Shown: positions 7,720-16,532, counted from the first letter of the stretch. The stretch is DNA of 64,000 nucleotides from VRUE01 sp963824215 (GCA_963824215.1 CAWGOE010000001.1:310001-374000), one strand, 5' to 3'. The notes: a model not told the origin generated them from the sequence alone. Numbers and translations are program-made.

Positions 7720-9670
7720 ACCAGTTAAGCGCGGGCAGCGCTACATGCCGGGACTCGACGGCCTGCGCGCGATCGCGGTGCTTGGTGTGATCCTCTACCA
7801 CCTCAACTTCACCTGGGCCGAAGGTGGGCTACTGGGTGTGGGTGTGTTCTTCACCCTCAGCGGCTACCTGATCACCGACATCCTGCTGAACCAGGTGAAC
7901 AGTGGCGGGATCAAGCTGAAGTCGTTCTGGCTCGCGCGCGCCCGCCGCCTGCTGCCCGCCCTGTTCCTGATGCTGATCGTGGTCACGGCTTGGGTGACCC
8001 TGATCGGACCACACCAGCCACCGGACTTCCGCAGCGCCGCGCTCAGCGCCGCCGCCTACTTCAACAACTGGTGGCTGATCATCCACGACGTCTCCTACTT
8101 CGATCGCTTCGCGCCGCCCGATCCCCTCAACCACCTCTGGTCGCTCTCGGTCGAGGAGCAGTTCTACATCGTCTGGCCCTTCCTGCTGATGCTCGGCCTG
8201 CGCCTCGTCCCCGAAGCGGCGCGGAAGACCGGCGTGCGTCCCCGCCTCGCCGCGGTCACCGCCGCCGCCGCGGTCGCCTCGGGAATCCTGATGGCAATCC
8301 TCTACAGCCCCTCGCTCGATCCCTCGCGGGTCTACTACGGAACCGACACCCGCGCGCTCGAGCTGCTGGCCGGCGCAACGCTGGCGATGCTCTGGCCGAG
8401 CCGGCGCCTGCACGCGCGCATCGCCGCCCCAGCGCGGCACACGATCGAGGCCGCCGGGGTGGTCGGTCTCGTGGTGATCGCGCTGATGTTCTGGCGCGCC
8501 GATGAGTTCTCGCCCTTCCTCTACCGCGGCGGCTTCGCGCTGCTCGCCTTGGCCTCGGTGCTCGCAGTCGCCGCGCTCGCCCACCCGGCCTCGCGGCTCG
8601 GCCCGATCGTCGGCTGCAAACCGATGCGCTGGATCGGCGAACGCTCCTACGGCATCTACCTCTGGACCCTGCCGATCATCGTCCTCACCACCCCCGAGGG
8701 CGCGCAGGGCGCCGACCTCCTCCGCGCGATCCTCCAGGTCGCGGCGATCATGGCCGTGGCCGAGCTCTCCTGGCGCTTCGTCGAGAACCCGATCCGCCAC
8801 GGCGCCCTGGGTCGGCTCTGGAAACAGTGGCGGGCAGGACGCCTGCAACGTGAGCAATTAGACCGGCGCGGCTGGGCGATCGTCTCTGCCAGCGCCGTCG
8901 TCGTGGCGATCGCCAGTGCCGGCCTCGCCGGCGTCGGCGTCTCCAACGAGCCGCAGGCGATCGGCTCCGAGACGGTGACCAAGACCGTCACGGCGAAAAA
9001 CGTGAAGCGCGCGCCGCTGGCTACTTCCTGCGAAGCGGTCATCCACATCGGCGACTCGACCTCCGAGGGGCTCGTCTCCGAAGAATATTTGCCCGACCCG
9101 AGCCAGTTGATCAGCGCCCAGTACACCCGCGTCGGCGCCACTACCCAGCATCTCGAAGTGTCCGGAGCGCGCTCTATCTATGAGAACTTCGAAGGGCTAC
9201 CCAACGCCCAGGAAGTCGCCGAAGCCTGGAAGAACGAAGGCTTCAAAGGGTGTTGGGTGCTGGCGATGGGCACCAACGAGGCGGCCAACGTCGCTGCCGG
9301 TTCCTCCTTCACCTACGACGACCGGATCGACAGCATGATGGCGACGATCGGCGACGAACCGGTGCTGTGGGTGAACGTCAAGTCGATCGTCAAGAACGGC
9401 CCCTACGCCTCCACCAACATGGAGGAGTGGGACGAAGCGCTGCTCGAAGGGTGTGACCGCTATCCGCACATGCGGATCTACGACTGGGCCGCCGAGGTCA
9501 AGGATCCCTGGTTCATCCCCGACGGGATCCACTTCACCTCGGAAGGCTACGCCGAACGCGGCAGGCTGATCGCCGACGCGCTGCTGGCGGCCTTCCCCAA
9601 CTCGAAGCCCTTGGCGATGGCCGACCAGGACGACTGCCTGATCTCACCGCCGCTCACGGAATCTTCTTGA
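7712..9670 (+). CDS. OafA/YrhL-type acyltransferase with C-terminal SGNH domain
   Basis: A 652-residue membrane O-acyltransferase. Residues 1-380 are the acyltransferase-3 domain: MPGLDGLRAIAVLGVILYHL carries the conserved RAIAV and histidine, SLSVEEQFYIVWPFLL follows, and about ten membrane segments are visible. A linker and an extra segment lead to an extracellular SGNH domain (HIGDSTSEG, MGTNEAAN, DGIHFTSEG). Such fusions transfer acetyl groups to cell-wall polymers or secreted polysaccharides. Translation is coupled to the upstream SGNH gene. The 3' end overlaps the convergent spoIID-like gene by 17 bases. Confidence 0.9.
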   Translation: MPEPVKRGQRYMPGLDGLRAIAVLGVILYHLNFTWAEGGLLGVGVFFTLSGYLITDILLNQVNSGGIKLKSFWLARARRLLPALFLMLIVVTAWVTLIGPHQPPDFRSAALSAAAYFNNWWLIIHDVSYFDRFAPPDPLNHLWSLSVEEQFYIVWPFLLMLGLRLVPEAARKTGVRPRLAAVTAAAAVASGILMAILYSPSLDPSRVYYGTDTRALELLAGATLAMLWPSRRLHARIAAPARHTIEAAGVVGLVVIALMFWRADEFSPFLYRGGFALLALASVLAVAALAHPASRLGPIVGCKPMRWIGERSYGIYLWTLPIIVLTTPEGAQGADLLRAILQVAAIMAVAELSWRFVENPIRHGALGRLWKQWRAGRLQREQLDRRGWAIVSASAVVVAIASAGLAGVGVSNEPQAIGSETVTKTVTAKNVKRAPLATSCEAVIHIGDSTSEGLVSEEYLPDPSQLISAQYTRVGATTQHLEVSGARSIYENFEGLPNAQEVAEAWKNEGFKGCWVLAMGTNEAANVAAGSSFTYDDRIDSMMATIGDEPVLWVNVKSIVKNGPYASTNMEEWDEALLEGCDRYPHMRIYDWAAEVKDPWFIPDGIHFTSEGYAERGRLIADALLAAFPNSKPLAMADQDDCLISPPLTESS

Positions 9671-10762
9671 AGTAGGCCCAGCGGTCATACAGGCCCAGCG
9701 CCGCCGCCAGGGTGTCACCGCGGATCGTGGTCGTGCCGCGGGCGCCGATCAACTTCGCGTAGTCGACCCGCGGCGAGTCGCCGCGCTTGGTGACTTTGAT
9801 CCCGCGCAGGCTGCCGTTCAGGTAGGAATCGAGGCGGAGCTCATCTCCGCCTGGGAGAAGCGGAAGGTCCACTCGTGCAGGGGCGAGTAATAGTCGTAGG
9901 GGTCCTCGACACTCTGCAAGTAGGGAACGTCCGGCGCACCGAGGAAGCCCGACTCGGTGCGGCCACCGGAGGAAGAGAAGTAGGTCGTCTGGGCGATCTC
10001 GCCGGCGAAGGTCGCCACCTCGCCACGGGTCGAGTGGACCGCCAGGTCGGTTCGCTCGCTCTCGATCTCGACGCCGCCGTAGACCTGGGTACGGGTGTCG
10101 GCGTAGAGGTCGAAGCCGTTGCCGCCAACGTCGGTCGAGAGGGCGATCGAGCGCGCCGCCACGGCAAATGCCTTCAGCGTCGCCATCGGCCATTCGGGCG
10201 GCACCTCGCCGGGCAGCGAACCGCGCGCGTAGCTGTTCACGTTGAGCCGGTTGATCACATTGAGCGAGCCCGCGGCCGACTCGGTCGGGACCAGCTCGAG
10301 CGCGCCACGATAGACGCCGACGCCGGCAATCTGGATCGGTCCGCGGCCGCTGGCGTGAAGCCGCTCGCCGCAGCGGGCGACCAACTTGCCCGAGTTCGAG
10401 AGCAACCGCACCGACGAGCCCCGTCGCCTGGCCCTGTAGCTGCGCTGCGGCTCGAGCGAGCGACCGCAGGCCGCGGTCGCGCGGCTGAAGCTGACCTCGC
10501 CGGGGCTGATCGCCAGCAGCACGGTCACCGCCGGCGACCCGGGCATCTCGGCGAGCCGGATCCCACGGTAGTAGTGGCCGAGGATCTGCCGGTAGCCGGC
10601 GCCGTGTTTGCCGTAGCCGTAGGCGCCGTAAGCGCTCATCCCAACCCCGTGGCCAAAGCCGCCGCCTTTGATCACCCAGGTAGCAGCGGCACTGGCCGCC
10701 GTAGGGGCCGAGCCGACCGCGAGAAGGATCAGCGACAGCACTGCGATCCGCGCTCTCGTCAT
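9654..10762 (-). pseudogene. SpoIID/LytB-domain secreted protein, frameshifted near the 3' end
   Basis: After a signal peptide (MTRARIAVLSLILLAVG to AASA) comes a SpoIID-type domain: GGGFGHGVGMSAYGAYGYG, YARGSLPGEVPPEWPMATLK, AFAVAARS and YFSSSGGRTE match the family, whose Bacillus member strips peptides from peptidoglycan. The frame ends early at a TGA near 9818. The expected C-terminus (RLDSYLNGSLRGIKVTKRG to YDRWAYFKKIP) continues in the next frame to 9654. Restoring one C in the TCCGCC at about 9833 rejoins them. It could be a real null or a sequencing error. The start at 10762 is chosen over 10801 because it begins the signal peptide. Confidence 0.8.
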
Positions 10763-10817
10763 CCGGCCCGAGACTAGCGACGCCCTCAGCGCAGGACGCA
10801 AGATCCCCTGCCGGGAC

Positions 10818-11477
10818 TCAGTTCCCGGTTGCGGAGAAGTGCTGGTAGTCCTTGGGCCAGGACCAGTTGCCCGCCCACTCCCAGCCGATCGCGGCGAAAG
10901 CGGCGACCACCCCGCCGTCGCGGTGGATCATGCCCTTACTGTGGCGCGCTCGGCGGGCGTAGGGGGCGCCGGCGGGCGGTGAGACGTAGCCGGAGTCGGT
11001 CACGTAGGGGTTCTCGATCGGGTTGACGTCGATCGCCCTGCCGAATGCGTGTTCGGACCAGACTCCAGGTTGCCCGGCGACAAAGCGACAGTTGAAAGCG
11101 GAGGTGTTGTCGGCTGCCATGCTGCGGCGATCGTCGGCGCCATAGGCATCGACCAAACGCATCTGCCGAATCGGGAAGCGCTGCCGGTAGAGCGAGCGCA
11201 TCACCCCCAGCATCCCCCGCGCCGCGTCGCGATTGACGACCAGCCGGCCGCGGTGGACCCGGCCATCGAACCCCCAGTGGCCGACTCTCAACAAGCGCAG
11301 CTCGGCGAAGCCGACGGGACAACCGGGACGCCACGACACACCGCTCATCCGCGCCCGCGTCTCGGCGTCGATGCGCTCTACCCTGCCGTGGAAGGCGGGC
11401 GTTTTGCCGAGCGCATCTGCCCCCGCTGTCGGAGCGGTGAGCAGGAGAGAGGCGAGTAAGACCAGAGTGACCTTCAC
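10818..11477 (-). CDS. Secreted M15-like peptidoglycan peptidase
   Basis: About 219 residues with a signal peptide (VKVTLVLLASLLLTAPTAGA) and an M15 carboxypeptidase-like zinc domain: SEHAFGRAIDVNP supplies the His and Asp ligands, and HFSATGN near the end supplies the last His. Family members trim D-alanine or cut L-Ala-D-Glu bonds in wall peptides. No ATG lies directly before the signal peptide; a GTG at 11477 does, and it avoids running into the divergent antitoxin gene, so it is preferred. It follows a run of wall-remodelling genes. Confidence 0.75.
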   Translation of the reverse strand: MKVTLVLLASLLLTAPTAGADALGKTPAFHGRVERIDAETRARMSGVSWRPGCPVGFAELRLLRVGHWGFDGRVHRGRLVVNRDAARGMLGVMRSLYRQRFPIRQMRLVDAYGADDRRSMAADNTSAFNCRFVAGQPGVWSEHAFGRAIDVNPIENPYVTDSGYVSPPAGAPYARRARHSKGMIHRDGGVVAAFAAIGWEWAGNWSWPKDYQHFSATGN

Positions 11478-11539
11478 GGCAGCCAAGCTATCGAGCTGTG
11501 ATCCCCGAGCCTGTGTATCGCGCGTAATACTGTGCCTTT

Positions 11540-11773
11540 GTGGCATACATGAGCATCCGCGACCTATGCAATCGCGGCGACGAGGTAGTTGACCGCGCGG
11601 CACGCGGCGAGCAGATCACGATCACTCGCTCAGGACGAGAGGTTGCCGAGTTGCGCTCGATACGGCCCCCCCTTTCGGCTGAAGCTCTACTGAGACGCTG
11701 GAACGGGCTTCCTCCCGTCGACGCGAAGGCTCTACGTGCCGACGTCGACCGGTCGCTCGATCCAACTCCGTGA
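11540..11773 (+). CDS. Phd/YefM-family antitoxin without a recognisable toxin
   Basis: A 77-residue protein, MSIRDLCNRGDEVVDRAARG with ITITRSGREVAEL, the standard Phd/YefM DNA-binding fold. A TAATAC -10 box at 11525-11530 places the transcription start at or near the GTG at 11540, so the mRNA is probably leaderless; the ATG at 11549 is an alternative. No PIN or RelE-like toxin follows: the next 40 bases hold only a 15-codon frame before a secreted SGNH protein. Either the toxin was lost or the protein acts alone. Confidence 0.75.
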   Translation: MAYMSIRDLCNRGDEVVDRAARGEQITITRSGREVAELRSIRPPLSAEALLRRWNGLPPVDAKALRADVDRSLDPTP

Positions 11774-11813
11774 GCGAGGAGACAACACCCAAGGTGTCAG
11801 GCGCGGTGCGTCA

Positions 11814-13505
11814 ATGATCGGATCGCGTCTACTCGCGCTTGCTTGCCTTGCGGGCATGCTCCTCGCCCCCAGCGCCAGCGCCGAAGAGCCGAAAGTAGAG
11901 GTGGGGCGGGTTGGGCTGGCGCTGCCCGCGGATGGCCGCGGCGCCCTGCTGGTGCCGGTTCGCTACCCGATCCAGCTGGTCGGTCAACGGCTCGAGCTGC
12001 GGCTCTCGCTGCGCCGGCCGGGACGGGGCACGATCGACTCCTGGATCTCGCGGACGCACGCCAACGGCGGTCCGTTGCGGCTGCCCGAGCGGCGGCGTTG
12101 GTTCAGCTTCGTCCACCGGATCGACCTCAGCCGCCGCACCACGCGGCGGCTCCGGCACGGGCTGATGCCCAGGCCGATCGCCGTGGTCAACGCTAGCGCC
12201 GCACTCGACCTCAACCGGGACGGCAAAGCGGACCTTGCCGCCGGCGACACCGAGCGACAGCCGCTACCCCGCGGCTACGCCCGGGGCCTCTGCGCCACCG
12301 TGCCCCAGCTGCGAACCAGGGCCGGACGACCGCTCAGCGCCAGACTGCCAAGCTGCGGCGCGAGCGTCCGCTGGCATGTCTCACCTGCCCAGCACGGCGC
12401 CGCCACGATCCGCGACGGGCGGCTGATCTACCGCCCGGCGAGAAGGTTCCGAGGAACCGAGTCGCTCGAGCTGCGCGGCCGCGTGACGGGGGCCGGGGCA
12501 TCGGCGCGCCGGGCCAAGCTGGTGGCGCCGGTCCAGATCAAGGTGCTGAGCGGCGCCGAAGTCTCAGTGCGCGCGCTCGGCGACTCGGTCACCGCCGGCT
12601 TCGGCTACTACGACGACGGCACGCAGATGCAGTTCACCAGCCTGCTCAGCTGCAAGCCGGGGGCAAAAACGTATGACGACGCCTGCTCCTCGAACTCACT
12701 CGACCGCAGCAACGAAGCGTCACAGGTCGAATACGCCCCGGACTACGGCCTCTCCAACAACGTCTCCTGGGCAGCGCAATGGGCGAACCAGTACGGCGTG
12801 ACCAACTACGCGAACTTCGCTGTCAGCGGTTCCGAACCGAAGGACTGGAGCCCCGGCGGTCAGTTCTACGACACGACCAAACGGATTGAGGCCGAAAGCC
12901 CCGACTACATCCTGCTCACCGCCGGCGCCAACCCGCTGCTCTCCGAAATGCTCTTCGGAATCGACAACATGGGCTGCGCGATCTGGGCTGACATCGCAGG
13001 TAAGTACCGCGAATGCATCGAGGAAGCCTTCGCCGGGGTGAAACTGCGGGCCAGCCTGAAAGCGCTCTACACCGAGCTGGTCGACAACACTCACGCGACG
13101 ATCTACCTGATGCAGTACCCGCTCTCGGTGCCGGCCTCGGCGCTCGCCTACTCAGCGACCCAGATCGCGATGATGGGGGCGATGCTGAACGGGGAAATCG
13201 CCGCGGCCGCGGACGAAGTGAACGGCGCCAGGCTGCGGGTCATCGCCCCGCCCCACTTCAACGTCGGCATCGACATCTCGCCGGTCTTCCCCGCTGAATA
13301 CACCTGCTCCAGCCTCGGCTACGGAGTCGACGGCCGCAGCGTCCAGTCCGATCCGAGCCAGGACGAGTTGCTCGTCGACCACCCGCTCTCCTTCTGCTCG
13401 GGTCCGGCGAAGGGCCCAGCCTGGGTGATCAGCGGCGACACCGGCATCCACCCCAGCGCAACGGGCTACGCACAGATGGCGTCGCAGCTGCCGGCGCCCG
13501 AATAG
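11814..13505 (+). CDS. Secreted SGNH hydrolase with N-terminal Ig-like domains
   Basis: A 563-residue exported protein. The ATG at 11814 opens the signal peptide (MIGSRLLALACLAGMLLAP); the longer frame upstream overlaps the antitoxin. About 240 residues of beta-rich sequence follow, including a segment like bacterial cadherin/Ig repeats (HGAATIRDGRLIYRPARRF). The hydrolase domain then begins: RALGDSVTAGFGYY holds the nucleophile, VSGSEPKDW the glycine, LLTAGANPL the asparagine and DTGIHPSATGY the catalytic pair. Cysteines in the catalytic half could form disulfides. The substrate is unknown. Confidence 0.8.
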   Translation: MIGSRLLALACLAGMLLAPSASAEEPKVEVGRVGLALPADGRGALLVPVRYPIQLVGQRLELRLSLRRPGRGTIDSWISRTHANGGPLRLPERRRWFSFVHRIDLSRRTTRRLRHGLMPRPIAVVNASAALDLNRDGKADLAAGDTERQPLPRGYARGLCATVPQLRTRAGRPLSARLPSCGASVRWHVSPAQHGAATIRDGRLIYRPARRFRGTESLELRGRVTGAGASARRAKLVAPVQIKVLSGAEVSVRALGDSVTAGFGYYDDGTQMQFTSLLSCKPGAKTYDDACSSNSLDRSNEASQVEYAPDYGLSNNVSWAAQWANQYGVTNYANFAVSGSEPKDWSPGGQFYDTTKRIEAESPDYILLTAGANPLLSEMLFGIDNMGCAIWADIAGKYRECIEEAFAGVKLRASLKALYTELVDNTHATIYLMQYPLSVPASALAYSATQIAMMGAMLNGEIAAAADEVNGARLRVIAPPHFNVGIDISPVFPAEYTCSSLGYGVDGRSVQSDPSQDELLVDHPLSFCSGPAKGPAWVISGDTGIHPSATGYAQMASQLPAPE

Positions 13506-13523
13506 AAGGCGAGCGGCGCCTTT
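13506..13523 (+). terminator. Probable intrinsic terminator
   Basis: Arms AAGGCG and CGCCTT with a five-base loop and a short T run lie directly after the SGNH gene stop. The stem is short, so this is a weak call. Confidence 0.4.
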
Positions 13524-13570
13524 CGAGCGCGACGGCGATGCTCGGACGGTCACCCCGCTCTCGCCCTGAG

Positions 13571-13930
13571 CTACAGCTGCGTGGCAATAACCCCGATCAG
13601 GGCCGCGATGATGCCGCCGCCTATCTGGAACATAGTGCGGTGGAGTCCGGCGAACCCCTGGTGCATCTCGTTGCGTAATGACTTGGTTTCCTCCCGGAGA
13701 GACTCGGTCTCCTCCCGCGTCTCTCTCCGGAGCAATCCGATCTCCTCGCCTGTCCCCCTCCGGAGCAGCCCGATCTCTTCGCCCGCCCCCCTCCTGAGCA
13801 ACCCGATCTCTTCCCGGAGCAACTTGAACTCTTCCCTGGACTCGCTTCGCAGCATCGCGATGTCTGCGTGGACCCGCTCGAAGCCGTCGTCCAAGCGCTC
13901 GTCTGTCCAGTTGTTCCTCATCGCCTCCAT
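13571..13930 (-). CDS. WTDERLDD-family coiled-coil, C-terminally anchored protein (copy 1)
   Basis: A 119-residue protein. It opens MEAMRNNWTDERLDDGFERV, continues as a charged coiled coil with an 11-residue repeat (EEIGLLRRGAG, then EEIGLLRRGTG), and ends in a hydrophobic segment, IGGGIIAALIGVIATQL, that looks like a single membrane anchor. Three more genes in this window share the opening and most share the ATQL end. A TACAGT -10 box at 13940-13945 suggests a leaderless transcript. It lies 95 bases downstream of ligD, on the same strand. No enzymatic motif is visible and the function is unknown. Confidence 0.75.
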   Translation of the reverse strand: MEAMRNNWTDERLDDGFERVHADIAMLRSESREEFKLLREEIGLLRRGAGEEIGLLRRGTGEEIGLLRRETREETESLREETKSLRNEMHQGFAGLHRTMFQIGGGIIAALIGVIATQL

Positions 13931-14025
13931 GATTACAGCACTGTAGACAAGAGGATGCACAAGTGTTGCGCGAAACGTAAATCTTTGGCGCATTCCTTGT
14001 CGCGAATCATGCCCGGCGGGCTGGC

Positions 14026-15468
14026 TCACTCGAGCACGACCTCGCCGGCAGGCTTGTCCTCGCGCAGGCCCTTGAACGAGCCATGGCGGACCAGCCCGTC
14101 CCCGGTCAGCTCGCGGAACTCGATCTCGGCGACGAGACTCGGCTCGACGTAGCGCGCCGCCCGCGGCCCTCTGCCGCTCGCGAAGGGGTTCTTCTTGCGC
14201 TCCAACGGCTTCAGGCGCTTAGTCAGCTCGGCTAGGTCCTGCTCGGAGAAGCCGGTGCCGACTTTGCCCGCGTAGCGCAACTTGCCGTCCTCGTAATAGC
14301 CGACCAGGAGTGAGCCGAGCTGGCCCTGCCGGCGACCCTGTCCCGGTTGCCAGCCGCCGATGACGAACTCCTGACGGCCAATGTTCTTCACCTTCAGCCA
14401 CTCGCCGGTCCGCTTGCCCGGTGAGTAGGCGCTCTCGAGTCGCTTTATCACCAAGCCCTCCAACCCCCGCTCCCCGCTGACCGCGAGCAGCTCCTTGGCG
14501 TGCTCGGTCGAGTAGGCAGGCGTCTGCCAGCTCGGACCAGCCAACTCCAGCTTCTCCAGTAGCTCGCGCCGGCGTCGGTATGGCTCAGCCATCAGATCGA
14601 AGCCGTCGAGATAGAGCAGGTCAAAGATCACGTAGGTCACCGGGTGGGTCTTCATCCGTTCGCGGACCACGGCCTCAGAGGTCTGGTGGATGCGCTGCTG
14701 GAGAAGGGCGAAGCTCGGCCTCCCGTCAGCGTCGAAAGCGACCAGCTCACCGTCGAGAACGGCATCGAGGGTTCCTACCTGTCGGGAGAGCCGCCGCACC
14801 TCGGGGTACTGGGCGGTGACGTCGCGCAGGTTCCTGGTCTGCAGATTGAGGCGACCGGGCCGGCAGTAGGCGATCGCGCGCACCCCATCCCACTTGATCT
14901 CGGCCGCCCAGCCCTCCTCCTTGGCCGGCAGCTTGTCGAGCCGGGCGAGCATCGGCACGATCGACCCGGGGAAGGGATCGCGCGCCTCGCTGGGCGAGTC
15001 CATGCGGTGGATCATCCAGTCCTTCGGTCCGCCAGCGCGAAAGAGCGCGTAACGCCCGCTCAGCCGCCCGCCGGCGAAGCTGACGATGACTTTCTCCTCC
15101 TCCCACTTGTCGCATTCGTAAGTGCCCCTGTCCCAGATCCGCATCGTGCCGGCGCCGTACTCACCGGCCGGGATCTCGCCCTCGAACTCCAAGTACTCCA
15201 GTGGATGGTCCTCGGTGTGGACGGCCTTGCGGTTTTCGCTCGGGTCTTGCGGGATGCCGTTGGGGACGGCCCATGACACCGCCACACCATCGTGCTCGAG
15301 GCGCAGGTCCCAGTGCAGGCGCCGGGCGCTGTGTTCCTGCACGACGAAGCGAGGCGCGCCTTTCTTGCCGCGAGTGCGGCGTGGCCTCGGCTCGGGGAAG
15401 CTCCCAAGGTCGCGCTTTCGCTCGTACTCAGCGAGCTTGCCACCCTTTCTTCGCTTCTCATCAGCCAT
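14026..15468 (-). CDS. ligD: ATP-dependent DNA ligase of the LigD type (phosphoesterase + ligase)
   Basis: A 480-residue protein with a 3'-phosphoesterase domain first (residues 40-160: EHSARRLHWDLRLEHDG, HTEDHPLEYLEFEGEIP) and an ATP-dependent ligase domain after. The nucleotidyl-lysine is K192 in EIKWDGVRAIAY. Further ligase motifs include LDGELVAFD, EGLVIKRL and GEWLKVK, and there is an OB-fold C-terminus. The primase-polymerase domain of full LigD is absent and no ku gene is in the window; both may be encoded elsewhere, as in other split systems. It seals double-strand breaks in non-homologous end joining. Confidence 0.9.
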   Translation of the reverse strand: MADEKRRKGGKLAEYERKRDLGSFPEPRPRRTRGKKGAPRFVVQEHSARRLHWDLRLEHDGVAVSWAVPNGIPQDPSENRKAVHTEDHPLEYLEFEGEIPAGEYGAGTMRIWDRGTYECDKWEEEKVIVSFAGGRLSGRYALFRAGGPKDWMIHRMDSPSEARDPFPGSIVPMLARLDKLPAKEEGWAAEIKWDGVRAIAYCRPGRLNLQTRNLRDVTAQYPEVRRLSRQVGTLDAVLDGELVAFDADGRPSFALLQQRIHQTSEAVVRERMKTHPVTYVIFDLLYLDGFDLMAEPYRRRRELLEKLELAGPSWQTPAYSTEHAKELLAVSGERGLEGLVIKRLESAYSPGKRTGEWLKVKNIGRQEFVIGGWQPGQGRRQGQLGSLLVGYYEDGKLRYAGKVGTGFSEQDLAELTKRLKPLERKKNPFASGRGPRAARYVEPSLVAEIEFRELTGDGLVRHGSFKGLREDKPAGEVVLE

Positions 15469-15518
15469 CCGCCTTAGCCCCTGACGATAGCCAGCAAGTC
15501 GAGCGCGGGATTGGTCGG

Positions 15519-16061
15519 CTACAGCTGCGTGGCGAGAAGTCCGAGCAAGGCGACGAATATCCCAATCCCAAGCTGAAAGAACATCCGCTGCCAGTGGTCG
15601 AATCGGTCTTCGAACTTCCCGAAACGGTCGCTGAAGTCACGGAACTGTTCGCCGATCTGATCGAAGCGTTCGTCGTGACGATCGAGGCGCCCCTCCAAGC
15701 CGGCAAATCGGCCATCGATCCCCGTGAATCGCTGTTCGACCTTGGAGAACTGCTGGTCCACTTTGGCGAATCGCGCGTCAACCCTGTTGAACTGCTGATC
15801 CACCCTGTCGAACCGCTGATCGACCTTGTCGAACCGCTGATCGACCTTGGAGAACTGCTGATTGACCTTGGAGAACTGCTGATTGACCTTGTCGAACCGA
15901 GCATCCACCTTGTCGAACTGGGCATCCACCTTGTCGAACCGCCCGTTCGTCTCAACCCGGAAGGCGCCCACCTCTGCGCGGATCGCCCGTAGATCGGCGT
16001 CGACTCGATCGAAGCCGTCGTCAAGCCGCTCGTCGGTCCAGCTCTGCCTCATCGCCTCCAT
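15519..16061 (-). CDS. WTDERLDD-family coiled-coil, C-terminally anchored protein (copy 2, long heptad stalk)
   Basis: A 180-residue paralogue opening MEAMRQSWTDERLDDGFDRV. Its middle is about ten nearly perfect seven-residue repeats of the form RFDKVDQ / QFSKVNQ (roughly residues 40-115), a textbook coiled coil. A hydrophobic tail (MFFQLGIGIFVALLGLLATQL) suggests a membrane anchor. A TACAAT -10 box at 16068-16073 sits six bases before the ATG, so the mRNA is probably leaderless. It lies 50 bases upstream of ligD on the same strand and may form one transcription unit with it and copy 1. Confidence 0.75.
   Translation of the reverse strand: MEAMRQSWTDERLDDGFDRVDADLRAIRAEVGAFRVETNGRFDKVDAQFDKVDARFDKVNQQFSKVNQQFSKVDQRFDKVDQRFDRVDQQFNRVDARFAKVDQQFSKVEQRFTGIDGRFAGLEGRLDRHDERFDQIGEQFRDFSDRFGKFEDRFDHWQRMFFQLGIGIFVALLGLLATQL
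15717..15945. repeat. 21-bp coding tandem repeats
   Basis: About ten imperfect tandem units of 21 bp (for example CTGATCGACCTTGTCGAACC, plus strand) encode the heptads of the coiled-coil stalk in copy 2. Boundaries are approximate. Repeat number could change by slippage without shifting the frame. Confidence 0.8.
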
Positions 16062-16079
16062 AATGGCATTGTAGACAGA

Positions 16080-16108
16080 ACGATGCGCGCAGATGTTGCG
16101 CGCATCGT
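16080..16108. promoter_or_regulatory. 12-bp inverted repeat upstream of WTDERLDD copy 2
   Basis: ACGATGCGCGCA at 16080-16091 and TGCGCGCATCGT at 16097-16108 are perfect inverted repeats around the 5-base spacer GATGT. They lie just upstream of the TACAAT -10 box, where a -35-region regulator would bind. A related but degenerate sequence precedes copy 1. Confidence 0.6.
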
Positions 16109-16129
16109 AAAATTACTGCGCAAGAAAGC

Positions 16130-16318
16130 TCAGGTTTTACGCTCGAGATCCGCGGCCTCCTCAGCCTTCTCGTCGGCGTGCTCGCGAGCCTGGTCGCGCT
16201 CCTCCTTCGCCTCGCCCTTTTTCTCCTCGAGCCTGCCTTCGCGGCGCAGCGATGCGTCATCGGTGAGGTCTCCGGCGGCCTTCTTTGCTCTGCCGGTGAG
16301 CTTGTCGAGAATGCCCAT
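16130..16318 (-). CDS. CsbD-family stress protein
   Basis: A 62-residue hydrophilic protein, MGILDKLTGRAKKAAGDLTD onward, rich in Lys, Glu and Ala, matching the CsbD family (general-stress induced in Bacillus, function unknown). The open frame extends to 16393, but the ATG at 16318 gives the normal CsbD length and N-terminus. Confidence 0.8.
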   Translation of the reverse strand: MGILDKLTGRAKKAAGDLTDDASLRREGRLEEKKGEAKEERDQAREHADEKAEEAADLERKT

Positions 16319-16532
16319 GTGTATTCCTTCCGTCGTTATCGCGGACCCAACTGGTACCCCTTGCAGACGCCGCGATAAACGCCGGAACGACACCAGACCC
16401 TCAACCCCAGCTCGTCCCCGAATCCGCCGGGCGGCAAATCCCTATCCCTAACGTGGGTAGTCCCCCACCCCGACGAACGAGCGACCTCGAATCGACAATC
16501 CACTGAATCCAGCACGCCTCGCCGCCACGGCA

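Noticed and set aside
15717..15945. Regular 21-bp repeats considered as a CRISPR array
   Set aside because: Units abut without spacers and are in frame in a coiled-coil gene.
15201..15992. Plus-strand open frame with IDLVEPLIDLGELL-like repeats opposite WTDERLDD copy 2
   Set aside because: It is the antisense shadow of the 21-bp heptad repeats and of ligD; there is no ribosome site or sensible N-terminus.
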